Under the pieces are notes generated by a model. It worked only from the letters and a program-made list of their open reading frames with translations, did no database searches and was not told the origin of the DNA. This document shows, piece after piece, positions 24,631-33,744 of a stretch of 64,000 nucleotides of DNA. Source of the DNA: Saprospiraceae bacterium (GTDB lineage: Bacteria; Bacteroidota; Bacteroidia; Chitinophagales; Saprospiraceae); assembly GCA_016715465.1 (NCBI GenBank), contig JADKAA010000029.1, forward strand, positions 1,550,001-1,614,000. Reading direction: 5' to 3'. Every line of letters starts with the position of its first letter. Position 1 is the stretch's first letter. The position numbers and the translations under genes are program-made.

Positions 24631-26130
24631 TTGAATCCAGAAGACAAATACATCCTTGCCCTTGACCAGGGTACAACCAGCAGCAGATCTTTGCTCATTG
24701 ACAAATATGGGCAAGTGGCAGCTACTTCACAGTTGGAGTTTACCCAGATTTTTCCGCAACCAGGTTGGGTGGAGCACAATGCAGAAGAAATCTGGCAAAG
24801 TCAGTATCATACCATTCTTGAGGTTTTGGATAAAGCAGGAAAAGGGCTGGACAAGGTGGCTTGCATTGGCATTACCAATCAGAGGGAAACTACAGTGGTT
24901 TGGGACCGCATTAGCGGAAAACCCATATATAATGCCATCGTCTGGCAAGACCGCCGCACCTCGGCATGGTGTCAGGAACTCATTGATAAAGGATATTCTG
25001 CAGCTATTCAGGAGCGCACCGGTCTGATCATTGACGCCTATTTTTCAGCATCAAAAATAAGATGGATACTGGACAATGTGCCTGGAGCCAGCTTAAAGGC
25101 TCAACAAGGTGAACTGGCTTTCGGTACCATCGATTCATGGTTGATTTGGAAATTGACCCAGGGTAAAAAACACCTTACTGATGTCACAAATGCCTCTCGT
25201 ACGATGTTGTATAACATTCACAGGCTTGAATGGGATATAAGCCTGTTGACTATGTTTGGTATTCCTGAGTCTATGCTGCCCACGGTGGTTCCCTCTTCCC
25301 ATCTGTCGGCAAATGCTGAAATCGGAGGGGTGGTAATTCCCATTTCAGGTATAGCCGGAGACCAGCAGGCTGCATTGTTTGGGCAACTTTGCCTGGAACC
25401 CGGCATGGTAAAAAACACCTATGGCACTGGTTGTTTTATGCTGATGAACACCGGACTAAATGCCGTACATAGTCAAAATAACCTGCTAACCACCATTGCT
25501 TGGCAGATAAATGGCCATACTTTTTATGCCCTGGAAGGTTCGGTATTTATCGGCGGAGCAGTAGTGCAATGGTTGAGGGACGGTTTAAAAATGATTGAAG
25601 ACGCACCCAAAGTAGAAAAACTTGCGCTTATGGCGCCCGAAAATGAAGGGGTTTACTTCGTACCTGCTTTTACGGGTCTTGGCGCGCCTTATTGGAATCA
25701 GGAAGCCCGGGGTTCAATGTACGGAATTACCAGGGGAACGACTCAGTCCCATATCGCCCGGGCTGCTTTGGAGTCTATTGCCTACCAAACTTTTGACGTG
25801 CTCAATGCCATGGAAAGGGATTCCGGAACTAGTCTAACAGTATTAAAAGTAGATGGAGGGGCGACCAAAAACGCCCTTTTGATGCAGTTTCAAAGTGATA
25901 TCCTGGAATGTGACCTGGTCGTGCCTTCCAATAGTGAAACCACTGCCATGGGTGCAGCTTACCTTGCCGGCCTTGCCACGGGTTTCTGGCCGTCAATTGA
26001 AGATATCAAATCAATGGTACGCCCAGCCAGAGTGTACCATTCAAATCTCGAAAATGAAAAAAGATCAGCTTTGTTAGATGGCTGGCACAGGGCAGTGCGG
26101 GCAACCATTGAATGGACAAAAAAAATATAG
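24631..26130 (+). CDS. glpK: glycerol kinase
   Basis: Phosphorylates glycerol to sn-glycerol 3-phosphate with ATP. The 499-residue product has the FGGY-kinase fold: N-terminal ILALDQGTTSSRSLLIDKYG, GITNQRETTVVWDRISGKP, NAIVWQDRRTSAWCQEL, TIDSWLIWKLTQGK, then GIAGDQQAALFGQL, KNTYGTGCFMLMNTG, and LKVDGGATKNALLMQFQSDI with AMGAAYLAGLATGFW. Length and motifs are canonical. The start is TTG at 24631; nothing upstream in frame looks coding. The aquaporin gene begins one base after the stop codon, so transport and phosphorylation of glycerol are coupled in one operon. Confidence 0.97.
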   Translation: MNPEDKYILALDQGTTSSRSLLIDKYGQVAATSQLEFTQIFPQPGWVEHNAEEIWQSQYHTILEVLDKAGKGLDKVACIGITNQRETTVVWDRISGKPIYNAIVWQDRRTSAWCQELIDKGYSAAIQERTGLIIDAYFSASKIRWILDNVPGASLKAQQGELAFGTIDSWLIWKLTQGKKHLTDVTNASRTMLYNIHRLEWDISLLTMFGIPESMLPTVVPSSHLSANAEIGGVVIPISGIAGDQQAALFGQLCLEPGMVKNTYGTGCFMLMNTGLNAVHSQNNLLTTIAWQINGHTFYALEGSVFIGGAVVQWLRDGLKMIEDAPKVEKLALMAPENEGVYFVPAFTGLGAPYWNQEARGSMYGITRGTTQSHIARAALESIAYQTFDVLNAMERDSGTSLTVLKVDGGATKNALLMQFQSDILECDLVVPSNSETTAMGAAYLAGLATGFWPSIEDIKSMVRPARVYHSNLENEKRSALLDGWHRAVRATIEWTKKI

Positions 26131-26131
26131 T

Positions 26132-26839
26132 ATGGGAAGTTATTTTGGAGAATTCGTCGGAAGTTGTTTACTCATCGTTTTTGGGAACGGTGTTGTTGCC
26201 AACGTGCTTTTGAACGCTTCGAAAGGAAAACATGGTGGGTGGATCGTGATTGCTTTTGGTTGGGCTATGGGGGTATTTATTGCCGTTTACATTGCAGCAC
26301 CTTCCAGTGGCGCCCACCTCAATCCTGCTGTGAGTCTTGGCCTGGCAATGGCCGGTAAATTTTCCTGGTCGCAACTTCCTGCCTATGTAGCTGCACAAGT
26401 ATCGGGTGCAGCCACGGGAGCTATGCTTGTCTGGGCTGTGTACAGGGACCATTTTAACCAAACAGACAACAAAGATGAGATATTGGCTTGTTACTGCACT
26501 GCACCTGCAATATATAATCCTCTCCAGAATTTGTTTGTCGAAGCATTCGCCACCTTTGTGTTGATTATGGGCATATTTCACCTCACAGCTTCTTCTCAAA
26601 GCCTGGGTTCACTTGATGCCCTCCCTGTTGCCTTGCTGGTTTTGGGTCTTGGCCTTTCCCTTGGCGGACCTACAGGCTATGCCATCAATCCGGCCAGGGA
26701 CTTAGGTCCAAGGATAGCCCATTTTATACTTCCCATGAAATACAAAGGAAGTAGTGAATGGCACTACGCATGGGTACCTGTAGTCGGTCCATTGCTTGGC
26801 GCATCAGCCGCAATCATTTTTTATTTGAGCTATAATTAA
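26132..26839 (+). CDS. glpF: MIP-family glycerol facilitator
   Basis: A 235-residue integral membrane channel with six transmembrane segments and two half-helices carrying the NPA boxes: SGAHLNPAVSLGLAM (Asn64) and GYAINPARDLGPR (Asn186). The Asp after the second NPAR (NPARD) and the larger loops are characteristic of glycerol facilitators, not water-only aquaporins. ATG 26132 follows the glpK stop by one base; an in-frame ATG further upstream lies inside glpK and gives an unrelated N-terminus. The gene pair is a classic glycerol-uptake unit, and glycerol trapping by GlpK drives flux through the pore. Confidence 0.95.
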   Translation: MGSYFGEFVGSCLLIVFGNGVVANVLLNASKGKHGGWIVIAFGWAMGVFIAVYIAAPSSGAHLNPAVSLGLAMAGKFSWSQLPAYVAAQVSGAATGAMLVWAVYRDHFNQTDNKDEILACYCTAPAIYNPLQNLFVEAFATFVLIMGIFHLTASSQSLGSLDALPVALLVLGLGLSLGGPTGYAINPARDLGPRIAHFILPMKYKGSSEWHYAWVPVVGPLLGASAAIIFYLSYN

Positions 26840-26879
26840 CGCTCCAGAAAAAGAATTACTTCATACAAAACATAAGTTT

Positions 26880-27782
26880 ATGAAAATCAAATTGGTCATA
26901 ACCCTTATTTCCATTGTCCTGATAGCGGGTTTGGCTTTCAGCCAGATATGGAATCAAACAAGTGTTGTAACAAATCCGGATAAATTTTTAACTTATTGGT
27001 ACGATGGCAAAGCAGAGGTAGCGTCCTATTCGCTGATTCAAAACCGGTATGGCGAATTGCACAATGGACACGCCGTGCTGATATTTGTAACAGAAGATTT
27101 TTCGAAAACAAAGCAGGTTAAACTCGATCATCCTGAAAAGGCGGGAAAGGACAAACAAGCCATCTTGAAATTAAACATGACCAAACAATTTAACACTGGA
27201 ATTTATCCCTATTCGATCCTCAATTCGGTATTCACTCCGGTAGATGGAACCGGCACCATCAAAACCAGTTGCTCTGTGCAGGAGTGGTGTGGTCATACCT
27301 TTACTCAATTAAACAGAAAAAAGGAAGGCTTTGCCATTCAGGAATACTCATACTTTGAGGAAGAAGGAGACAAGCAGACCAACCTGCCATTAATTATGCC
27401 TGAAGACGAATTATGGACCCAAATTCGCATTAATCCAGGCAAATTGCCTGAAGGAAAGGTACAACTGATAAGGGGCAGTATGGCATCCCGCCTCATGCAC
27501 CTTCCTTTATCGCCAGTTGAAGCAATCATAAGTAAACAAGATACCCTAATGGATGGTAACAAAGTGGTAGAAATAGCTGTTGGTTTCGAAGAGCGTACCT
27601 TAAAAATTTATTATGAGCCTGCTTTTCCGCACACGATATTGGGCTGGGATGAGACTTACGGTGAAATGGGAAAAAGTGCTGCAACCACAAAGGCACGTCT
27701 AAAGAAAATATTCCGGTTGCCATACTGGCAGCTTCATAACAATGAACATTTGATTTGGCGTGATTCTCTGGGTTTAAATTAA
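26880..27782 (+). CDS. conserved exported protein of unknown function
   Basis: A 300-residue protein with a signal peptide or anchor (MKIKLVITLISIVLIAGLAF). The body is beta-rich and begins FLTYWYDGKAEVASYSLIQN, then YGELHNGHAVLIFVTEDF, KQVKLDHPEKAGKDKQ, FNTGIYPYSILNSVFTPVDG, SCSVQEWCGHTFTQLNRK. I recall close relatives in many Bacteroidota, sometimes labelled 'septum formation inhibitor Maf', a name that does not fit these sequences. The Cys-x-Val-Gln-Glu-Trp-Cys-Gly-His motif may bind metal. It starts 40 bases after glpF and could be part of that operon, though no link with glycerol is evident. Confidence 0.65.
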   Translation: MKIKLVITLISIVLIAGLAFSQIWNQTSVVTNPDKFLTYWYDGKAEVASYSLIQNRYGELHNGHAVLIFVTEDFSKTKQVKLDHPEKAGKDKQAILKLNMTKQFNTGIYPYSILNSVFTPVDGTGTIKTSCSVQEWCGHTFTQLNRKKEGFAIQEYSYFEEEGDKQTNLPLIMPEDELWTQIRINPGKLPEGKVQLIRGSMASRLMHLPLSPVEAIISKQDTLMDGNKVVEIAVGFEERTLKIYYEPAFPHTILGWDETYGEMGKSAATTKARLKKIFRLPYWQLHNNEHLIWRDSLGLN

Positions 27783-27884
27783 AGGGAAAGAGTGCCTACA
27801 ACCTGAATATGTTCTGGTTTCAATTATCTATTCACACAGAGATGCGAACATCCAAAATGACTTTGGAAATTTTAGCCAAATAAA

Positions 27885-28661
27885 TCAGAGTTTCCTCAAA
27901 TAGTCTGCTAGGACGCCGGATTCTTCAATCACAATACCCCCGATCTTTCCGTCTTCGACTGTTTCAAAAGTGAAAGATGTCGCCTGATCTTTAACAAAAA
28001 ATTGCATTTCACCTGCAGGATAGAGATACATTATCCCGCCCTGCACTTTCAGCAACAGCCTGTCTTTATCCGCTTTGACAGAAACTTCGCCCACCTGCAT
28101 ACTTTCGTAATTCCCTTCAAATTTTTTTAAGCCTGCTTCTGAAATTGGGTATACTGGTTTTGAAGAATGCTTAGGGGCTGGGCCGTGATCATAGCTAAGC
28201 AATCTGGACATGACCCAACGTCCCTTTTCGAGGATCCACAAGTGAGAAAAACGCGCTTTACCATCAAGAACTTCGCCCCTTTCCCCCTCGGTAATATAAA
28301 ATACGTGCATTCCGCTGATGATGGCTCCGTAAATTTCATTGTTTTGTTTCATTGGATAAATCTCCAATGAACCTTCTATGGCTTCTCGCCGCAGACGGTA
28401 ACCTCCTTCTGTGCACAGATTTTTTTTAAGACTTTCAACCAAGGCTGATTTTCCTGATAAAGGGCCCGCTTTGTCGTGGTAAAATTCCAAATCTTCCTGC
28501 AAAAATTGTGACATTCCCTGGACATCACACCTGTTGTAACATTCCCAAAACTGGAAGTCTAATTGGCTTATGGTATCGTGCAATAAAGCATCGGAAGTCT
28601 GCCCCTTCAATGGGGTTAACAAAACCAGGGGACATATGAAAAGGAAGATGAAACTACGCAT
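27885..28661 (-). CDS. secreted NTF2-like (SnoaL/DUF4440) protein
   Basis: A 258-residue exported protein. The signal peptide MRSFIFLFICPLVLLTPLKG gives the start at 28661; an ATG at 28727 would only add a leader before it. The mature N-terminal half is an NTF2-like cone (LDFQFWECYNRCDVQGMSQF, EDLEFYHDKAGPLSGKSALV, FYITEGERGEVLDGKARFSH with LWILEKGRWVMSRLLSYDHG). The C-terminal ~90 residues form a small beta domain often found after DUF4440 in Bacteroidota (LKKFEGNYESMQVGEVSVKA). The ligand or substrate is unknown. It is divergently oriented from the phnA-like gene. Confidence 0.75.
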   Translation of the reverse strand: MRSFIFLFICPLVLLTPLKGQTSDALLHDTISQLDFQFWECYNRCDVQGMSQFLQEDLEFYHDKAGPLSGKSALVESLKKNLCTEGGYRLRREAIEGSLEIYPMKQNNEIYGAIISGMHVFYITEGERGEVLDGKARFSHLWILEKGRWVMSRLLSYDHGPAPKHSSKPVYPISEAGLKKFEGNYESMQVGEVSVKADKDRLLLKVQGGIMYLYPAGEMQFFVKDQATSFTFETVEDGKIGGIVIEESGVLADYLRKL

Positions 28662-28841
28662 GGCCAAAATTTCAGGTAAAATAGTATTTAATATGGCAAA
28701 AATTGAAGGATATTCTACCAGTAACACAATTTATGCGGTCAATACGAGTGAAAATAGGTCTTGAATTACTTTCAACCCAAAAAGACAGGAACCAACTGTA
28801 GATTTTTGAATATCTTGTGAACAGAATAACAGGTAAACAGA

Positions 28842-29417
28842 ATGATGCAAAAAGCACTTGCGGAAAGAAGCGGATTAAAATGTGAAATGTGTGGCCATGC
28901 GGATGGACTGGAAACCTATAATGTGCCACCGAAGCCCGGCGAACATGTGGATGAACAGGTTTGCCTGTGCATGAATTGTATGGCCCAGGTAAGCGGTATC
29001 GAGGAGCCGGATCCTGTTCATTGGCGATGTTTATCCGATAGCATTTGGAGTGAAGTCCCGGCTGTAAAAGTCGTTTCCTGGAGAATGCTTCAAAAATTAA
29101 GCAGCGAAGGATGGGCCAATGATCTTTTACACATGATGTATTTGGATGAGGAAAGTATGGCTTGGGCTGAAAGTGGAGCTGCGGTGGAAATTTCATCCGA
29201 CGAAATACACAAAGATGCATTTGGCAATGTGTTGAATGCAGGTGATACCGTGGTCTTGCTCAAAGAACTAGATGTAAAAGGAGCCAATTTTGCTGCCAAG
29301 CGTGGCACCGCGGTACGCAAAATATCTTTGGTTGAGGGAAATGCAGGACAAATTGAAGGTAGGGTAAATGATCAACAAATTGTCATCCTTACCAAATTTG
29401 TTAAGAAATCAAGTTAA
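28842..29417 (+). CDS. PhnA/YjdM-family zinc-ribbon protein
   Basis: A 191-residue protein with an N-terminal zinc ribbon (Cys pairs in LKCEMCG and CLCMNCMAQ), a linker helix, and a C-terminal PhnA (alkylphosphonate utilisation) beta domain (DAFGNVLNAGDTVVLLKELD, VKGANFAAKRGTAVRKISLV, ending IEGRVNDQQIVILTKFVKK). Despite the name, E. coli PhnA/YjdM is not required for phosphonate use and its biochemical function is unclear. No phosphonate genes are nearby. ATG 28842 or 28845 both give plausible starts. Confidence 0.85.
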   Translation: MMQKALAERSGLKCEMCGHADGLETYNVPPKPGEHVDEQVCLCMNCMAQVSGIEEPDPVHWRCLSDSIWSEVPAVKVVSWRMLQKLSSEGWANDLLHMMYLDEESMAWAESGAAVEISSDEIHKDAFGNVLNAGDTVVLLKELDVKGANFAAKRGTAVRKISLVEGNAGQIEGRVNDQQIVILTKFVKKSS

Positions 29418-29636
29418 ACCAAGCTTTCATACTTCATGCATTACATGGAAGGGGGTAGATGAGACAGCGTTTGTCCTGGCTTTAAGTCTTTTGATTTTCA
29501 TCCCAAACCAATTATATTAAAATTGATATGTATAGAACTTTTTGTATATATCCATAAAATAGATTCTTAATTTTCCATTTAGGGTTTTGGCATTTATAAT
29601 CGTAACAATGGGTATATCAAAAGATAAATCGCCAAT

Positions 29637-30386
29637 ATGAAGAACTTAAAAAAGATTACCCTTCTGGCTTTGGTTTTATACCTTAATCATTCAGGGCTTG
29701 CAGCCCAGGCTTATCCGGATCGCCATTCTTCGGTGATGCGGGACGCCTGGTTATCTTCCACTGCTACGCAATCGCCCAATGCAGCGAGGGGGGTGCTGCA
29801 CTGGATAAAATATGATCTTGGAGAGACCTATTCGATGCATCAATCCAGAATGTGGAACATCAATACACCGGGTATGACCAATGCCGGTGCCAATCAAATG
29901 GTGATCGATTATTCCATTGACGGGGTTACCTGGTACGAGTGGGGTCGGTTTTCACTACCTAAAGCTTCAGGTTCCACATTTTATGAAGGAGATGCCGGAC
30001 CTGATTTTAGTGGGCTGGTTGCGCGTCATATTTTGATCAATGTCCTTTCAAATCATGGTAATTCAACACTGTATGGCCTGGCAGAACTCAGGATTGATGT
30101 TGCGGCAGCTACCGTATCTGTTAAAGAGAATCTGCTAAAAAATGCCAAAATTATGGCATCTCCGAATCCATTTTCAAATTCGACACATATTTCAATTTCA
30201 GAAACAGATCACTTGAAAGGATTAAAGTTTCAGATCACAGATGCGAATGGCCGGTTGATTGAAGCAGGAAACCTGCATGAAAAAACATATGAATTTAAAG
30301 TAATAGGTTTGCCACCCGGTCCCTATTATTTTTCCCTGATTCATCCGGGAGGCGTTAAAACTTTACCACTAGAATACATTAAGTAA
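29637..30386 (+). CDS. T9SS-secreted protein with a discoidin-like domain
   Basis: A 249-residue surface or secreted protein: signal peptide (MKNLKKITLLALVLYLNHSG and LAAQA), a discoidin/F5-8C-like beta sandwich that probably binds sugar (MRDAWLSSTATQSPNAARGV, LHWIKYDLGETYSMHQSRMW, GLVARHILINVLSNHG, YGLAELRIDV), and a C-terminal T9SS type A sorting domain (ASPNPFSNSTHISISE, FQITDANGRLIEAGNL, LPPGPYYFSLIHPGGVKTLP). The sorting domain directs export through the Por system and cell-surface anchoring. It leads the cluster with the DUF1800 and DUF1501 genes; gaps of about 20 bases suggest one transcript. Confidence 0.82.
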   Translation: MKNLKKITLLALVLYLNHSGLAAQAYPDRHSSVMRDAWLSSTATQSPNAARGVLHWIKYDLGETYSMHQSRMWNINTPGMTNAGANQMVIDYSIDGVTWYEWGRFSLPKASGSTFYEGDAGPDFSGLVARHILINVLSNHGNSTLYGLAELRIDVAAATVSVKENLLKNAKIMASPNPFSNSTHISISETDHLKGLKFQITDANGRLIEAGNLHEKTYEFKVIGLPPGPYYFSLIHPGGVKTLPLEYIK

Positions 30387-30406
30387 TAAGTACTAAACAA
30401 ACCACC

Positions 30407-32293
30407 ATGATGAAAAATCTGATCACAGCGGTTTTCACTTTGAGTCTTTCCGGAGCCATTGCTCAGCCCTATAATGACTATATTGGGGCGGGTCATACTG
30501 GGAATATAAATGTGACTGCATCCAGCACCTATCTGGAATCCAGTCCACTGAAGACCATCAATGGTTCTGGTCTTGACGGTGCTTATTTTGATGCTTCCAG
30601 GTTTATGGTGCAGGCTACCCTTGGAGGCGATTCTTCCACCGTAGTGGGCATCATGGGTCAGGGATATGACGCATGGATAAGCGACCAGTTTACAAAAACC
30701 CCAACCTACATATTGCCCGTGATGGAAGCCATCTGGGATACCAGTTTTAACGCCAGGGTTGCAGCAGGTCAGGATCCAGAAGATATTTTTGGACCATATG
30801 CCCTACATTTCAACTATGCCTGGTGGCAGGTGAATGTTACCAATCATTTTCCCAACCAAAATAAAGATCTGCTGAGACAAAGGGTTGCCATGGCACTCAG
30901 TGAAATCTTTGTGATCTCTGCCAACTCAGATCTGGGAAGCTGGGGAGATGCAATGGCATCGTATTACGATTTACTCATTCAGCATTCATTTGGAAACTAT
31001 AGAGATTTGTTGAGGGAAGTGTCCGTCTCTTTTCCTATGGGATATTATTTAAGCCACCTCAACAATCCGAAAACAAATCTGGAAGAAAACATCAGACCCG
31101 ATGAAAACTACGCCAGGGAAATTATGCAGTTGTTTTCAATTGGCCTATTCAAACTGAATCCAGATGGAACGCAGCAATTGGATGGCAATGGGTTTCCTAT
31201 ACCGACCTATGACAATAATGACATCAAAGAGATGGCAAAAAGTTTTACCGGTCTTCATGGTGGGGCCGTCATGCCTTGTCCTCCACCCCCAAACTGTCCT
31301 CCCTGGTGGCCAATGATGCCTCAATTTGGCTTAGACCCCTATTTTTTAATTAAGACAGCACCCATGATTATGGCCAATAGCCAGCACGAACCTGGACCAA
31401 AAACCATGCCCGATGGTATTACTGTAATCAATATTCCCAATAATGGTATGGCAGAAATAGATGCGGCGATTGACTTTTTGTTCAACCATTCCAATACCCC
31501 ACCCTTCATATCTTATCGACTTATACAGCGACTGGTAAAATCTAATCCTTCTCCAGCCTATATTCAAAGGGTGGCGGCCAAATTTATAAACAATGGCAGT
31601 GGGGTGAGGGGTGATATGAAAGCCGTAATCAGGGCTATCCTGATGGATGATGAAGCCCGCAAAGGTAACTATCTCACAGATGCATCCAATGGTATGCTCC
31701 TTGCTCCAACACTTCGATATACACAATTTTGTAAGGCAAACACGCTGGACAGCGACCTTGGGAGGTTTTGGAACAACGGGTATGGATTTCGGGAAGATAC
31801 GGGTCACCACCCATTGATGTCGCCCACTGTTTTTAATTTCTATACCCCGGATTATGCGCCTATAGGACCTGTGACTGATGCCGGACTCAAAGGGCCTGAA
31901 TTCAAAATTCACAACTCAAATACTTCTATCAATTATATCAACACGGTGAATTCCTGGCTTTCTCCATGGCCAAATTCCCAAGGTGAAAGCGGATACGTCA
32001 TGTACAGCTGGGAAGGTTACAATGGGGTTGAGTTGGATTCTACCGTGCACCTCGAAACCGCCAAATGGGAAGCCATTTCAACCGATAAAGAACGACTTAT
32101 TCACGAACTGGATAAGGCATTTACGCATGGCCAGTTGAGTGACGGTACTAAAAATATTCTTCGAAATGTATTTGATACCATAGATACCAACACACAAAAC
32201 AGCTCTTATTGGGCAACAGAACGCATGCGCCATAAAGTGAGATTTCTCTTGTATTTTATTCTTATATCACCCGATTTTAATATTTTAAAGTAA
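30407..32293 (+). CDS. DUF1800 domain-containing protein
   Basis: A 628-residue secreted protein (signal peptide MMKNLITAVFTLSLSGAIAQ). The DUF1800 core is clear: GIMGQGYDAWISDQ, LRQRVAMALSEIFVIS, MASYYDLLIQHSFGNYRDLL, VSFPMGYYLSHLNNPKTN, then DENYAREIMQLFSIGLFKLN, IKEMAKSFTGL, and in the C-terminal half LIQRLVKSNPSPAYIQRVAA and HPLMSPTVFNFYTPDYAP. DUF1800 and DUF1501 genes are found side by side in many bacteria; the function of the pair is unknown, with roles in processing of extracellular polymers suggested. It ends 17 bases before the DUF1501 gene, so the two are surely cotranscribed. Confidence 0.9.
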   Translation: MMKNLITAVFTLSLSGAIAQPYNDYIGAGHTGNINVTASSTYLESSPLKTINGSGLDGAYFDASRFMVQATLGGDSSTVVGIMGQGYDAWISDQFTKTPTYILPVMEAIWDTSFNARVAAGQDPEDIFGPYALHFNYAWWQVNVTNHFPNQNKDLLRQRVAMALSEIFVISANSDLGSWGDAMASYYDLLIQHSFGNYRDLLREVSVSFPMGYYLSHLNNPKTNLEENIRPDENYAREIMQLFSIGLFKLNPDGTQQLDGNGFPIPTYDNNDIKEMAKSFTGLHGGAVMPCPPPPNCPPWWPMMPQFGLDPYFLIKTAPMIMANSQHEPGPKTMPDGITVINIPNNGMAEIDAAIDFLFNHSNTPPFISYRLIQRLVKSNPSPAYIQRVAAKFINNGSGVRGDMKAVIRAILMDDEARKGNYLTDASNGMLLAPTLRYTQFCKANTLDSDLGRFWNNGYGFREDTGHHPLMSPTVFNFYTPDYAPIGPVTDAGLKGPEFKIHNSNTSINYINTVNSWLSPWPNSQGESGYVMYSWEGYNGVELDSTVHLETAKWEAISTDKERLIHELDKAFTHGQLSDGTKNILRNVFDTIDTNTQNSSYWATERMRHKVRFLLYFILISPDFNILK

Positions 32294-32309
32294 TTCAAAA
32301 AGAACCAGC

Positions 32310-33710
32310 ATGACTAAGTATCATATCAACAGGAGAAAATTCATAGGTCAGGCAAGTTGTATGGCTGTGGGCGGGACTACCTTCCTTTCGTCATTGCTCA
32401 ATCTGAAAGCCATGAATGCCATGTCAATCAGCAACTCATCCGTGCTGGCATGCAATGATTACAAAGCACTTGTATGCCTGTTTAACTCAGGAGGGCTTGA
32501 TGCCTTCAATATGTTGTTACCAACAACATCATCAGAATATAATACCTATGCGGCCACACGCAGTAATCAGTCCATACCGCTGGCAGACATCTTACCCATC
32601 AATACCTTGAATACGCCCGGCAGGACCTTTGGACTTCACCCATCTATGAATAATATGCAATCACTTTTTAATTCAGGTGACATCGCTTTTATCAGCAACA
32701 TTGGTGCACTGGTGGCTCCCATGACAAAACAAGAATACTACGATGAGGCCGTAACCGCTCCATTAGGCTTGTTTTCACATTCTGACCAGCAAATGCATTG
32801 GCAGACTGGATTTGCACATGCCCGGGCAGCTGCCGGCTGGGGGGGGAGAATAGCAGACCTGCTGACCTCCTGCAATACAAATCCAAACATATCTATGGCT
32901 ATGTCGCTCTCAGGTACAAATCTTTTTGAAACAGGTAATAATTCTGTCGAATTTACCTTAAGTCCTTATGGACCTGTAGGCATTAATGATGACAATGATT
33001 CCTGGTGGTATAACACACTTAGGAAAACAAACATCACCAATATGCTGGATGCGACCTATATGAATGTTTTTGAACAAACCTATAAAAACACAACTAAAAG
33101 TGCCCGCGTTGGTAATGCCCAAATTTCCACCGCATTGACGAATGCACCCTCATTCAACGGCATATTTTCAGGTACCTATTTATCCGATTCATTCAAAATG
33201 GTTGCAAAAATCATTGCTTCACAGGCTTCACTTGGGATGAACAGACAGATATTTTTCATTGATTATGGAGGCTGGGACCACCATGACAACCTGCTGCAAA
33301 ATCAGCAAGTCATGCTCAATGAAGTAGACAATGCCATTGGGGAGTTCCATACAGCACTCAGCAGCATCAATAAACTCTCCGCTGTGACCACTTTTTCCCT
33401 ATCTGAATTCAGCAGGACACTTACCTCCAATGGTAATGGCACAGACCATGCATGGGGTTCAAATGTATTCGTAATGGGTGGGGCTGTCAATGGGCAAAAG
33501 ATTTATGGCGAATATCCAACCCTGCAATTAAACGGCCCCCTTGAAGTGGGTGGTGGTGTGCTTATTCCAACTACTGCAGCAGAAGAATACTTTTCCGAAA
33601 TTGCCATGTGGTTTGGAGTACCGAATAGCAACCTGCTCGACTTATATCCGAATTTGGGAAACTTTTACAGTATTGGCAACGGCAATCCTATTGGGTTCCT
33701 GAATATTTGA
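32310..33710 (+). CDS. DUF1501 domain-containing protein (Tat-exported, sulfatase-like)
   Basis: A 466-residue protein with a twin-arginine signal (INRRKFIGQASCMAVGGTTF), so it is probably folded, perhaps with metal bound, before export. The domain motifs include CLFNSGGLDAFNMLLPT, GLHPSMNNMQSLFNSGD, FSHSDQQMHWQTG, AAAGWGGRIADLL, FFIDYGGWDHHDNLLQNQQ, TFSLSEFSRTLTSNGNGTDH and AWGSNVFVMGGAVNG. The Asp/His clusters (GGWDHHDN and GTDHAWG) resemble the metal site of alkaline-phosphatase/sulfatase superfamily proteins. It is the partner of the DUF1800 gene. The substrate is unknown. Confidence 0.9.
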   Translation: MTKYHINRRKFIGQASCMAVGGTTFLSSLLNLKAMNAMSISNSSVLACNDYKALVCLFNSGGLDAFNMLLPTTSSEYNTYAATRSNQSIPLADILPINTLNTPGRTFGLHPSMNNMQSLFNSGDIAFISNIGALVAPMTKQEYYDEAVTAPLGLFSHSDQQMHWQTGFAHARAAAGWGGRIADLLTSCNTNPNISMAMSLSGTNLFETGNNSVEFTLSPYGPVGINDDNDSWWYNTLRKTNITNMLDATYMNVFEQTYKNTTKSARVGNAQISTALTNAPSFNGIFSGTYLSDSFKMVAKIIASQASLGMNRQIFFIDYGGWDHHDNLLQNQQVMLNEVDNAIGEFHTALSSINKLSAVTTFSLSEFSRTLTSNGNGTDHAWGSNVFVMGGAVNGQKIYGEYPTLQLNGPLEVGGGVLIPTTAAEEYFSEIAMWFGVPNSNLLDLYPNLGNFYSIGNGNPIGFLNI

Positions 33711-33744
33711 TAAGAACATGAAAGTCAGTTGTGAAAACTGATGG

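Noticed and set aside
28570..28764. 64-codon plus-strand frame between the NTF2-like and PhnA genes
   Set aside because: It is mostly antisense to the signal peptide of the NTF2-like gene and has no recognisable features.
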